This document shows positions 15,885 through 23,939 of a stretch of 34,646 bases of DNA, piece by piece. Source of the DNA: Bacteroidales bacterium. Lineage in GTDB: Bacteria > Bacteroidota > Bacteroidia > Bacteroidales > Muribaculaceae. Below the pieces are notes generated by a model that saw only the letters and a program-made list of their open reading frames with translations, made no database searches and had not been told where the DNA came from. Position 1 is the first letter of the stretch, and every line of letters starts with the position of its first letter. The DNA lies in assembly GCA_900752535.1 (NCBI GenBank), contig CAADVV010000055.1:1-34646 (forward strand), written 5' to 3'. Made by a program: the position numbers and the translations under genes.

Positions 15885-16756
15885 ATATGGATACAATAAA
15901 GGAAATAGATGTAAAGAGTGTAATGACCAAATCCTCTCTGCCGGTGGGAGGATATTCGGTCAACCCTTATGTAGGGTGTCCCCACGCCTGCAGGTATTGC
16001 TACGCATCGTTCATGAAACGGTTCACCGGGCACACCGAGCCGTGGGGTACGTTTTTAGATGTAAAAAACTGGAAGCCGATAACGAATCCTCATAAATACG
16101 ACGGTGAACGTGTTGTAATAGGGTCTGTGACGGACGGTTACAATCCGTATGAAGAAGAATTCCACCGTACCCGAAGGCTGCTCGAAGAGCTGCGAGGAAG
16201 CGATGCCGAGATTATGATATGCACAAAGTCCGATCTTGTCCTTCGCGATCTCGACCTGTTGAAGAGTTTTCCCAAAGTGACTGTGTCATGGTCTGTCAAT
16301 ACGCTCGACGAGCAGTTCTGCGCAGATATGGACAACGCCGTAAGCATTGAACGCCGTCTGAAAGCGATGCGTCAGACATACGAGGCAGGTATCCGCACCG
16401 TATGCTTCGTCTCGCCCATATTCCCCAGAATAACAGACGTGAAGGCAATAATAGAGGAGGTAAAAGATTATGCTGATTTAATCTGGCTTGAAAACCTGAA
16501 TTTACGCGGGCAGTTCAAAGGCGGGATAATGACGTATATCCGTGAGAAGTATCCTGACCTCATACCGCTTTACGAGGAAATTTACAATAAAAAAAGGCTT
16601 GAATACTGGCAGGCATTGGAGCAGGACATTTCAAATTACGCCAAGGAGCAGGGCTTCCCGTATCGTATAAACGATCTGCCATACGGACGCTCGGAAAAAG
16701 GCAAACCTGTCATCGTAAACTACTTCTACCACGAAAAAATACGATTGACAAAATGA
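15881..16756 (+). CDS. Radical SAM protein, resembling 'radical SAM mobile pair protein B'
   Basis: 291 residues. The CX3CX2C motif is Cys33, Cys37 and Cys40 in GCPHACRYCYA, preceded by VNPYVGC. The pattern ...GSVTDGYNPYEEEF... and FVSPIFPRITD places it in the SplB-like (PA0069/Rv2578c) group of radical SAM proteins, distinct from its partner. It lacks an obvious extra cluster domain. Start may be the first Met or the third residue. Its TGA stop is followed immediately by in-frame codons of the truncated rteA, so the cassette's right edge is at 16756/16757. An unknown modification of a small molecule, nucleic acid or peptide together with protein A is inference. Confidence 0.82.
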   Translation: MNMDTIKEIDVKSVMTKSSLPVGGYSVNPYVGCPHACRYCYASFMKRFTGHTEPWGTFLDVKNWKPITNPHKYDGERVVIGSVTDGYNPYEEEFHRTRRLLEELRGSDAEIMICTKSDLVLRDLDLLKSFPKVTVSWSVNTLDEQFCADMDNAVSIERRLKAMRQTYEAGIRTVCFVSPIFPRITDVKAIIEEVKDYADLIWLENLNLRGQFKGGIMTYIREKYPDLIPLYEEIYNKKRLEYWQALEQDISNYAKEQGFPYRINDLPYGRSEKGKPVIVNYFYHEKIRLTK

Positions 16757-18061
16757 GGCTATGCCGGACTGATGCAGAAAAGTTGTAGCGCGGATAAAAG
16801 CACCATGTATGTGGATAATATCCGGCAATCTTCCGAGCGTATGCGGGAGATGCTCAACACGCTGCTGGATTTCTTCCGTCTGGACAACGGCAAGGAGCAA
16901 CCCAACCTTTCCCCTTGCAGGATTTCCGCAATCACGCATATTCTTGAAACGGAGTTCATGCCCATTGCCATGAACAAGGGTCTGACTTTGATAGTGGAGA
17001 GCCACACCGATGCGGTGGTTTTGACCGACAAGGAACGTATCCTGCAAATCGGCAACAACTTGTTGTCAAACGCCATCAAGTTCACGGATAACGGTAGTGT
17101 ATCATTGGCAGCGGATTATGATAACGGTTTGCTGAAACTTATCGTTGAAGATACCGGTACGGGCATGACCGAAGATGAGCAACAACGAGTATTCGGTGCA
17201 TTTGAACGTCTTTCAAATGCCGCCGCAAAAGACGGCTTCGGATTAGGATTGTCCATCGTGCAGCGTATTGTGGCGATGCTCGGTGGAACTATACGCTTGG
17301 AAAGCGAGAAAGGCAAAGGGAGCCGCTTCACGGTGGAAATTCCCATGCAGACAGCCGAGGAACTGCCGGAACAGACAATTCAAGCGCAAATGCGCCATAA
17401 TCATATCTGCCATGATGTGATTGCCATCGACAATGACGAGGTACTTCTCCTTATGTTGAAAGAAATGTATGCCCATGAAGGGATGCACTGCGATACCTGT
17501 ACCAATGTTTCGGTACTGATGGAGCTGATACGAAAAAAGGAATACAGCCTGCTTCTGACGGATCTGAATATGCCTGAGATAAGCGGTTTTGAACTGCTGG
17601 AACTGTTGCGCTCATCCAATGTAGGCAACTCGAAGAGTATTCCCATAGTCGTGACAACCGCTTCGGGCAGTTGCAGCAAGGAGGAACTTATAGGGCGTGG
17701 ATTTGCCGGATGCCTGTTCAAGCCGTTCTCCATATCCGAACTGATGGAGATTACGGATAAATGCGCATTAAGCAGCATATTGGATGAAAAGCCGGATTTT
17801 TCCACTCTGCTATCTTATGGCAATGAATCCGTCATGCTGGACAAACTGATAGCGGAAACCGAAAAGGAAATGCAGGCGGTCAAGGATGCAGAACAGCGTA
17901 AAGACCTCCAAGAACTGGACACACTTACACACCATCTGCGAAGTTCATGGCAGATTCTCCGTGCCGACCAGCCATTGAGGGAACTTTACGCCCAACTTCA
18001 TGGAAGTGCCACTCCAGATGACGAAGCGATATGCAAAGCGGTGACCGGCTGTGCTGGATAA
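16757..18061 (+). pseudogene. rteA: rteA-like hybrid sensor kinase lacking its sensor domain and phosphoacceptor helix
   Basis: The reading frame resumes right after the radical SAM stop with GYAGLMQK, the end of the H-box region; the phosphoacceptor His should lie some 10 residues upstream and is missing, as are the sensor and membrane parts. From the ATG at 16772 a 429-residue product is possible. It has an ATPase domain (N-box GNNLLSNAIKF 94-104, DTGTGM 127-132, GFGLGLS 145-151), a receiver (Asp244 in TDLNMPE, Lys287), and an Hpt domain (THHLRS, His357/His358). This is the RteA order. The product might still relay phosphate through its receiver and Hpt, but cannot autophosphorylate. The C-terminus may also be frameshifted near 18040. 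Confidence 0.75.
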
Positions 18062-18110
18062 AGGTGCTGAAATTATCCGGCAGGCAAAAGAAGAAAGGAA
18101 AAATACGAAA

Positions 18111-19433
18111 ATGGATAAAACAAGAATCATCGTGGTGGAGGACAATATCGTGTATTGCGAGTTTGTCTGCAACCTGCTGGCACGGGAAGGATTCCGTACC
18201 GTGCAGGCTTACCACCTCTCGACCGCGAAGAAACTTCTGCAACAAGCCTCAGACGGGGACATCGTGGTTTCTGACCTACGACTACCCGACGGTGACGGCA
18301 TCGACCTATTACGATGGATGCGCAAGGAAGGCATGACACAACCGTTAATCATCATGACCAACTATGCCGAAGTGCATACGGCAGTCGAAAGTATGAAACT
18401 CGGCTCGCTGGACTATATCCCCAAGCAGCTTGTGGAGGATAAACTTATGCCTCTGCTTCATACCATCCTGAAAGAACGGAGTATCGGACGAAATCGTATA
18501 CCCGTTTTTGCCCGTGACAGTTCCGCCTTTCAGAAAATCATGCAACAGATAAGATTAGTTGCCCCTACTGATATGAGCGTGCTGATATTCGGAGAGAACG
18601 GCACGGGCAAGGAGCATATCGCCCACCATCTGCATGATAAGAGCAAAAGGGCAGGGAAACCGTTTGTGCCTGTGGACTGCGGTTCACTCTCCAAAGACCT
18701 TGCGCCCTCGGCATTCTTCGGACATGTCAAAGGCGCGTTTACGGGTGCGGACAGCACAAAGAAAGGATACTTCAATGAGGCAGAGGGTGGCACATTGTTC
18801 TTGGATGAGGTAGGCAATCTCGCATTGGAAACCCAGCAGATGTTACTCCGTGCCATACAGGAACGGAGATACCGCCCTATAGGTGACAAGACGGACAAGA
18901 GCTTCAATGTCCGCATCATCGCCGCCACCAACGAGGATCTGGAGAAAGCGGTCATTGAAAAACGTTTCCGACAGGATTTGCTGTACCGTTTGCACGACTT
19001 CGAGATAACTGTTCCGCCCTTGCGTGACTGTCAGGAGGACATCATGCCGTTGGCGGAGTTCTTCCGTGAGATTGCCAACAATGAATTGGAATGTAGCGTG
19101 ACTGGGTTCGATGCGGAAGCCCGTAAGACATTGCTGACCCATCCGTGGCCGGGTAATGTCCGTGAGCTTCGGCAGAAGATAATGGGCGCGGTGTTGCAGG
19201 CACAGACGGGAGTTGTCATGAAAGAGCATCTGGAACTTGCCGTAACGAAACCGACCTCACCTGTCAGCTTCGCCTTGCGAAACGATGCGGAGGACAAGGA
19301 ACGCATCTTACGCGCGTTGAAGCAGGCAAACGGAAACCGCAAGGTTGCCGCCGAATTGCTCGTAATCGGACGTACAACGCTGTATAGCAAGTTGGAAGAG
19401 TATGGATTAAAGTATAAATTTCAGCAATCATAG
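18111..19433 (+). CDS. rteB: RteB-type response regulator with sigma-54-activator-like AAA+ domain
   Basis: 440 residues. The receiver domain (1-120) has acidic Glu10/Asp11, phosphoacceptor Asp55, Thr83 and Lys105. The AAA+ domain (about 135-360) has Walker A GENGTGKE at 161-168, the GAFTGA loop at 208-213 and Walker B GGTLFLDEV at 226-234. A Fis-type helix-turn-helix (NGNRKVAAELLVIGRTTLYSKL) is at the end. On CTnDOT elements RteB activates excision and transfer genes (rteC) and also stimulates NBU excision. The start at 18111 gives the canonical receiver N-terminus; an ATG at 18051 would add a 20-residue stretch that looks like displaced rteA coding sequence. All key motifs are intact although its kinase gene is broken. 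Confidence 0.88.
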   Translation: MDKTRIIVVEDNIVYCEFVCNLLAREGFRTVQAYHLSTAKKLLQQASDGDIVVSDLRLPDGDGIDLLRWMRKEGMTQPLIIMTNYAEVHTAVESMKLGSLDYIPKQLVEDKLMPLLHTILKERSIGRNRIPVFARDSSAFQKIMQQIRLVAPTDMSVLIFGENGTGKEHIAHHLHDKSKRAGKPFVPVDCGSLSKDLAPSAFFGHVKGAFTGADSTKKGYFNEAEGGTLFLDEVGNLALETQQMLLRAIQERRYRPIGDKTDKSFNVRIIAATNEDLEKAVIEKRFRQDLLYRLHDFEITVPPLRDCQEDIMPLAEFFREIANNELECSVTGFDAEARKTLLTHPWPGNVRELRQKIMGAVLQAQTGVVMKEHLELAVTKPTSPVSFALRNDAEDKERILRALKQANGNRKVAAELLVIGRTTLYSKLEEYGLKYKFQQS

Positions 19434-19495
19434 CCCGCAACTTGCCGAAAATAGAAGTAACGGTTAAACCGGATTATTCAGCGAAGATAAAAAAC

Positions 19496-19524
19496 GTCCT
19501 GTGATAAAAATCATGGGACATTTT
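19496..19524 (+). terminator. Probable terminator after rteB
   Basis: GTCCTGTGAT (19496-19505) pairs with ATCATGGGAC (19510-19519), with one mismatch and one wobble, around an AAAA loop. ATTTTG follows. Confidence 0.6.
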
Positions 19525-19555
19525 GATGTGTATCCGATTTTTATTGCTACTTTTG
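19522..19555 (+). promoter_or_regulatory. Outward-facing promoter-like site near attR
   Basis: TTTG (19522-19525), 22 bp, TACTTTTG (19548-19555). The spacing is one base above the usual 19-21. It points across attR to the amylase. It may be a leftover of the rteC promoter that follows rteB in CTnDOT-like elements (inference). No gene follows inside the element. Confidence 0.4.
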
Positions 19556-19614
19556 TACCAAGACGAGAGACATTGACAGCAACTCACAGCAGAACGTAGA
19601 AATAGACAGGGTTG

Positions 19615-19627
19615 CCAAATCATTACC
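19615..19627. repeat. attR, 13-bp direct repeat
   Basis: CCAAATCATTACC, a perfect copy of 6575-6587, 182 bp after the rteB stop and 192 bp before the amylase start. Host sequence resumes to its right. Confidence 0.85.
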
Positions 19628-19756
19628 TCATTTTTACCTTATCCTCAGAACTGCTTGCTAATAAAGTGGTTATAAAAATCTTCCAGAATTACACAAAAAC
19701 GTCAAGAGGTGCAAATTTTTCATAAGAAGGAGGCTTTCAGACCCGGCAAAAAAACG

Positions 19757-19764
19757 TAACTTTG
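19757..19764 (+). promoter_or_regulatory. -7 box of the amylase promoter
   Basis: TAACTTTG, a perfect TANNTTTG box 55 bp before the amylase ATG. A weak TTTC lies at 19735, 18 bp upstream. It lies to the right of attR, so the native promoter was retained. The rest of 19434-19819 holds the rteB terminator, outward promoter and attR. Confidence 0.55.
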
Positions 19765-19819
19765 TCAACTGAAAGCTTATGCTTATTTCTGAATTATATC
19801 ATTTACTTACAAATTCTCC

Positions 19820-22276
19820 ATGAAAATCAAGAGTTTAATTGCATCGTTAGCGATGCTGACGGCTTACGGCGCCGCGACAGCGGGACCCGGATGGCCGGCG
19901 AACTATGAAGGTGTCATGCTCCAGGGTTTCTACTGGGACTCATATGAAGACACCAAGTGGACAAACCTGACAAGCCAGGCAGATGAACTGTCGCAGTACT
20001 TCAAACTCATCTGGATTCCCAACTCTGGGAAATGCGGCGACTACAAGAACATGGGCTATATGCCCCAGTACTGGTTTACTAATCACAATTCGTCATTCGG
20101 CACTGAGACCGAGTTACGAAACATGATTCAAACCTTCAAGGCGAAAGGGACAGGATTCATTGCTGACGTGGTCATCAATCATCGTAACGGGTTGACTAAC
20201 TGGACAGACTTTCCTGCCGAGGAATGGAACGGCAGGACTTGGCATATCGGGCCGGAAGGAATCTGCTGCAACGACGAAGTGAGCAATGCATCAGGGCAGG
20301 CCCGACCTACAGGAGCTTACGACACCGGCGACAACTTTGACGGATGCCGCGACCTGGACCATACGAACGCAAACGTTCAGGAGAACTGCAAGAACTACTG
20401 CAAATTCCTGCTTGAGGATCTGGGGTATGCCGGATTTCGTTATGACATGGTGAAAGGCTACGGTGGACAATACAACAAAATCTACAATGAGTATTCAAAT
20501 CCGACCTATTCGGTAGGCGAATACTGGGACAGCAGCTATGACAATGTCGCAGGGTGGATAAACTCCACCGGGAAAACATCGGCAGCTTTTGACTTTCCGT
20601 GCAAATATGCCATCAACGAGGCATTCTCAAGCAACGATATGACCAAACTGGTATGGAATGCAAACGGCACTACCCCACAGCCGGCCGGTATGATTCACTT
20701 CGGCTACAGCCAGTATGCGGTCACATTTGTTGATAACCACGACACATATCGCGACGGCAGTAAATTTAACGGCAACGTCGTTGCAGCCAACGCATTCATA
20801 CTCTGCTCACCGGGTACACCATGTGTCTTTCTGCCACACTGGCAGCAGCATAAGGCGGAGATAAAGAAACTGATTGAGATACGCAATGCAGTGGGCGTGC
20901 ACAACAACTCTGCCGTGAAGGTGCTTAAAACGAGCAATGACTGCTACATGGCCGAAGTGACCGGCAGCAAAGGCAAACTTGTCGTGAAAATCGGTCCGTC
21001 AATGGAATCGCCGTCAGGCTACAGCAACAGCGATATCAAAGCATCGGGAACCGACTACTGCATCTGGACCAAGACAGAAGTAATCGGCGGAGGTGATGAC
21101 CCTGAACCCACACCGGAGGAAAATCTGTATGTTGTGGGTACACTCGAAAACTCGGACTGGGAGCCGGCATCGGCCGTTACAATGACAAACAACGAGAACG
21201 TTTTCACGGCAGAGAATGTCACCATCCTCGCCGCCAAGAATCAAAAGTTAGGCTACTTCTCATTCATCACCAAAACCGGTTCATGGGATGTAGTAAACAC
21301 AGGTAACCGCTATAGCGCACAGACGAAAGACGAGTATGTCACATCGACCGCAACCATCAGCAAATATTCAAACATTACGGATTGCCATGCATGGTCGATA
21401 ACTCCCGGCATCTACACTATCAAGGCCGATCTCACGACAATGACCCTCACAGTCACGAAAACAGGCAGTGTAGAGATACCTGAGCCCACGGGATTCAAAG
21501 TTTATTGGAACAACAGTGGAGCAAATTGGACAGCTCCGCATGTCCACTATTGGGGAGCATCCGAAAGCAGCTGGCCCGGCGAAGAAATGAAGCAGGTCGG
21601 TCCCGACCTCTGGGTCTATACCGTGCCTACAGGCACAACCGGACTGGTATTCAACTATAACGGTGACGAGAATAAAACCGGGAACAAAGAGGCAAAAGCC
21701 AACTATGTCTACTCGCGCGAAGGCGCAGATGTCAAGGCTCACGAGTGGGAAAAAGTCTATGTAGCAGGCAATCTCGCAGATCACGAACATTGGAGCTCGA
21801 ACGATGTCATTGAGATGACGAAGGTGGATGAAGGTATCTATGAAGTGACCGTTACTATCGAGACTCCGAAATCGCGAGCAAACGAGAGCGGTTATTTTTC
21901 ATTCATCACCGTACCCGGTGCTGAATGGGATGATGCCAACAAGGGTACCCGATTCGGAGCAATAAGTGAAAACGCCCCGATTGCCCGCGGAGAGAGCGCG
22001 CAGGTTTATCACCATATACCCGGCGTCAATGACCCGGGCTCAGCGAAATCATGGATGATTACGCCGGGGACACACAAGCTGACGCTCAATCTGAACAACA
22101 TGACAGTGTCGGTGGCTGACATCACTCTGTCTATCGACGAAATCAGTGAAGACAGCGACAATGCCACTCCTGTTTACTACACTCTACAGGGTCTCAGACT
22201 CGCACAGCCGACGGCCCCCGGACTCTACGTGGTTGTCCGCGGGTCGAAAGTGACAAAAGAATTTATCGCACGCTGA
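19820..22276 (+). CDS. Secreted GH13 alpha-amylase with starch-binding modules
   Basis: 818 residues with a signal peptide (1-21). The GH13 catalytic domain is about 25-420: DVVINH at 116-121, nucleophile Asp209 in GFRYD, acid/base Glu234 in VGEYWD, and transition-state Asp308 in FVDNHD. It would cut internal alpha-1,4 bonds of starch or glycogen. Two similar modules follow, about 436-547 and 645-770, each with Y-V-x-G-x-L ... GYFSFIT ... D..N.G.R...; between them (about 557-640) is a CBM26-like module starting FKVYWNN. The end (YYTLQGLRL...PGLYVV...) is the compact C-terminal tail of secreted Bacteroidales proteins. It has its own promoter and terminator, with no SusC/SusD nearby. Confidence 0.92.
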   Translation: MKIKSLIASLAMLTAYGAATAGPGWPANYEGVMLQGFYWDSYEDTKWTNLTSQADELSQYFKLIWIPNSGKCGDYKNMGYMPQYWFTNHNSSFGTETELRNMIQTFKAKGTGFIADVVINHRNGLTNWTDFPAEEWNGRTWHIGPEGICCNDEVSNASGQARPTGAYDTGDNFDGCRDLDHTNANVQENCKNYCKFLLEDLGYAGFRYDMVKGYGGQYNKIYNEYSNPTYSVGEYWDSSYDNVAGWINSTGKTSAAFDFPCKYAINEAFSSNDMTKLVWNANGTTPQPAGMIHFGYSQYAVTFVDNHDTYRDGSKFNGNVVAANAFILCSPGTPCVFLPHWQQHKAEIKKLIEIRNAVGVHNNSAVKVLKTSNDCYMAEVTGSKGKLVVKIGPSMESPSGYSNSDIKASGTDYCIWTKTEVIGGGDDPEPTPEENLYVVGTLENSDWEPASAVTMTNNENVFTAENVTILAAKNQKLGYFSFITKTGSWDVVNTGNRYSAQTKDEYVTSTATISKYSNITDCHAWSITPGIYTIKADLTTMTLTVTKTGSVEIPEPTGFKVYWNNSGANWTAPHVHYWGASESSWPGEEMKQVGPDLWVYTVPTGTTGLVFNYNGDENKTGNKEAKANYVYSREGADVKAHEWEKVYVAGNLADHEHWSSNDVIEMTKVDEGIYEVTVTIETPKSRANESGYFSFITVPGAEWDDANKGTRFGAISENAPIARGESAQVYHHIPGVNDPGSAKSWMITPGTHKLTLNLNNMTVSVADITLSIDEISEDSDNATPVYYTLQGLRLAQPTAPGLYVVVRGSKVTKEFIAR

Positions 22277-22300
22277 ATCAGCGAGATATAACGTAATGGA

Positions 22301-22332
22301 GGCCACATCGTCAATGACGATGTGGCCTTTTT
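22301..22332 (+). terminator. Intrinsic terminator after the amylase
   Basis: GGCCACATCGTC (22301-22312) pairs perfectly with GACGATGTGGCC (22316-22327) around AAT, then TTTTT. Confidence 0.92.
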
Positions 22333-22333
22333 A

Positions 22334-22365
22334 ATTGCAAATAAAGCGGGAAAGCGCTAACTTTG
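22334..22365 (+). promoter_or_regulatory. Promoter of the leader ORF and efflux operon
   Basis: ATTG (22334-22337), 20 bp, TAACTTTG (22358-22365). It lies about 270 bp ahead of the TolC-like gene, leaving a long leader that holds a short ORF and alternative hairpins. Confidence 0.65.
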
Positions 22366-22396
22366 CAGCGTGAATCAGAAAGATTCGCGTGACTAA

Positions 22397-22495
22397 ATGA
22401 ACATAACCAATCATCACAAACAGAGCGAAATGAGCCTCGTTGTCAGAAACTGGGGCCATCTCGAAAACTGGAAGAGCACAGCTCCGGCCGTTTAA
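22397..22495 (+). CDS. Possible 32-residue leader peptide before the efflux operon
   Basis: An ATG 31 bp after the -7 box opens a 32-codon frame ending in TAA. It has two Trp (residues 19 and 25), a His-rich start (NHHKQ) and no signal peptide or membrane segment. The gap from 22366 to 22634 otherwise has no gene. Short ORFs in long leaders upstream of Bacteroides resistance genes can act as translational attenuators, so this could be a regulatory peptide (inference). It could also be chance: short frames are common. The hairpins that follow it strengthen the case slightly. Confidence 0.35.
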   Translation: MNITNHHKQSEMSLVVRNWGHLENWKSTAPAV

Positions 22496-22498
22496 GGC

Positions 22499-22540
22499 TA
22501 AAAGGGGCAGAGATGTCCTACCCCTACCACTACCCTTTTA
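22499..22540 (+). promoter_or_regulatory. Alternative hairpins in the efflux leader
   Basis: TAAAAGGG (22499-22506) can pair with CCCTTTTA (22533-22540). Alternatively AGGGG (22503-22507) can pair with CCCCT (22521-22525). The two share bases and exclude each other. They begin four bases past the leader ORF stop, an arrangement suited to attenuation. Confidence 0.38.
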
Positions 22541-22634
22541 CTTATAGGAATCATTATCCCGAGTGCGACATGACGACAGCGCTCCGGGAGAATCACTGCG
22601 TCCATACGCAAGATTAAGACACTCATCAACATTA

Positions 22635-23939
22635 ATGAAAAAGCAATGCTTAACAGGACTGGCAGTCGCCATAACGGCACTGACAGTCCAACCACAACGG
22701 GTCTACACGCTCGACGAGATATTCGCCATAGCGGAAACTGCGAGTCCACAGCTGAGGCCATCTTTAACAGCAATCACCGAAGCTGAAAAAAACATTGAGG
22801 CGGCCCGGACATCACGACTACCGGAAATCAACACATCGCTATCCGTCAGCTATATCGGCGACGGATTCACGACGAGGCGCGGATTTGACGACTATCAACG
22901 GGCTCCGATACCCCATCTCGGCAACGGCTTGGATATCAGCGTCAGTCAGCCGGTATATACCGGAGGAGCCATCAGTTCGTCAATTGAAATGGCCCGGCTA
23001 AAAACGACAGCCGCACGTTACAGCGCCGAAATGAGGCGCGACGACATCAGGCTGAGGCTAACCGGGGACTATCTTGATCTATACAAAATGAACAATCTCC
23101 GCTGTGTAGTTGAAAGCAACATCAATGCAGCGCGCCGTGTGCTGAAAAATATGGAGGCGCGATATGATCAGGGGACAGCGCTGCGCAACGACATCACACG
23201 TTATGAGCTGATGGTGAGCGGCCTCGAGCTGGAGTTGTCACGCATAGCCACCAATATGGACATCATCAACAACGACCTTGTCAAGATAGCCGGACTGCCA
23301 CAGCAAACCAAAATCATGCCGGACACCACCATGGTCGGACGCACATTGGCAGCAGACGGCAACGAATCATGGTGGCTTGAAGAGGCCGAGACAAACTCTC
23401 CTTCACTCGCCATGAGCCGCACCGGCATCGATATCTCACGACGCGCCGAATCATTGGTCAAGTCAGAGCGTCTGCCCCAAATAGGGCTACAGGCTGGGTG
23501 GAACATTAACGGACCTATACTGACCGAAGTGCCTCCTATCAACCGTAACCTCAGTTACTGGTATGTGGGCATAGGAATCAAATATAACCTTTCGTCGATA
23601 TATACAACAGGCAAATCACTCGCCAAAAGCCGTCTGGCAACACGCCGCGCCGAGGAAGAACACCGGACGGCACTCGACGAACTTGGAAACGCCATTCACG
23701 CCGATCACGCACGCTACCAACAGGCACACGCAGACATCGCCACGCGTGAAAAAGCCGTCGAACTCGCACGCAGCAACTATAATGTCGTCGAGACACGCTA
23801 CAGCGAGGGAATGGCACTAATAACAGATCTGCTCGATGCGGCCAACGCACGTCTTGACGCCGAGCAGCGGCTTGTCAATGCCCGCATAGACATACTTTAC
23901 TATTATTATAAACTTCTTTTTACAGCCGGAAAAATATGA
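22635..23939 (+). CDS. TolC-family outer-membrane efflux channel
   Basis: 434 residues from the ATG at 22635. An in-frame ATG at 22563 would add 24 residues before the signal peptide, so it is rejected. A Sec signal peptide is about 1-22. Two outer-membrane-efflux repeats follow (about 30-220 and 235-430), each with long helices such as SPQLRPSLTAITEAEKNIEAART and ATRRAEEEHRTALDELGNAIH. They form the periplasmic tunnel of a trimeric channel. The end is helical. It overlaps the next gene (ATGA) and opens a three-gene tripartite efflux operon. Confidence 0.9.
   Translation: MKKQCLTGLAVAITALTVQPQRVYTLDEIFAIAETASPQLRPSLTAITEAEKNIEAARTSRLPEINTSLSVSYIGDGFTTRRGFDDYQRAPIPHLGNGLDISVSQPVYTGGAISSSIEMARLKTTAARYSAEMRRDDIRLRLTGDYLDLYKMNNLRCVVESNINAARRVLKNMEARYDQGTALRNDITRYELMVSGLELELSRIATNMDIINNDLVKIAGLPQQTKIMPDTTMVGRTLAADGNESWWLEEAETNSPSLAMSRTGIDISRRAESLVKSERLPQIGLQAGWNINGPILTEVPPINRNLSYWYVGIGIKYNLSSIYTTGKSLAKSRLATRRAEEEHRTALDELGNAIHADHARYQQAHADIATREKAVELARSNYNVVETRYSEGMALITDLLDAANARLDAEQRLVNARIDILYYYYKLLFTAGKI

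Larger units (their letters stand above)
6575..19627. mobile_element. NBU-type integrated mobilisable element with rteA/rteB and a radical SAM cargo
   Basis: A 13,053-bp block is bounded by the 13-bp direct repeat CCAAATCATTACC. The integrase starts 111 bp inside the left repeat, and the right repeat lies 182 bp past rteB. Gene order integrase, RhuM-like, helicase, primase, MobC, relaxase follows the plan of NBU1/NBU2 Bacteroides mobilisable elements. It has no transfer apparatus, so it would need a helper conjugative transposon. The rteA/rteB pair is normally carried by CTnDOT-family helpers and controls excision of both helper and NBU. The empty site would lie between the esterase and amylase genes, so no gene is broken. 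Limits come from the repeats alone; the exact crossover is not known. Confidence 0.88.

Noticed and set aside
18051..18110. Upstream start for rteB
   Set aside because: The extra 20 residues precede the canonical receiver start (MDKTRIIVVEDN) and overlap rteA; they look like displaced rteA coding sequence.
22563..22634. Upstream start for the TolC-like gene
   Set aside because: It would put 24 charged residues in front of a normal signal peptide.
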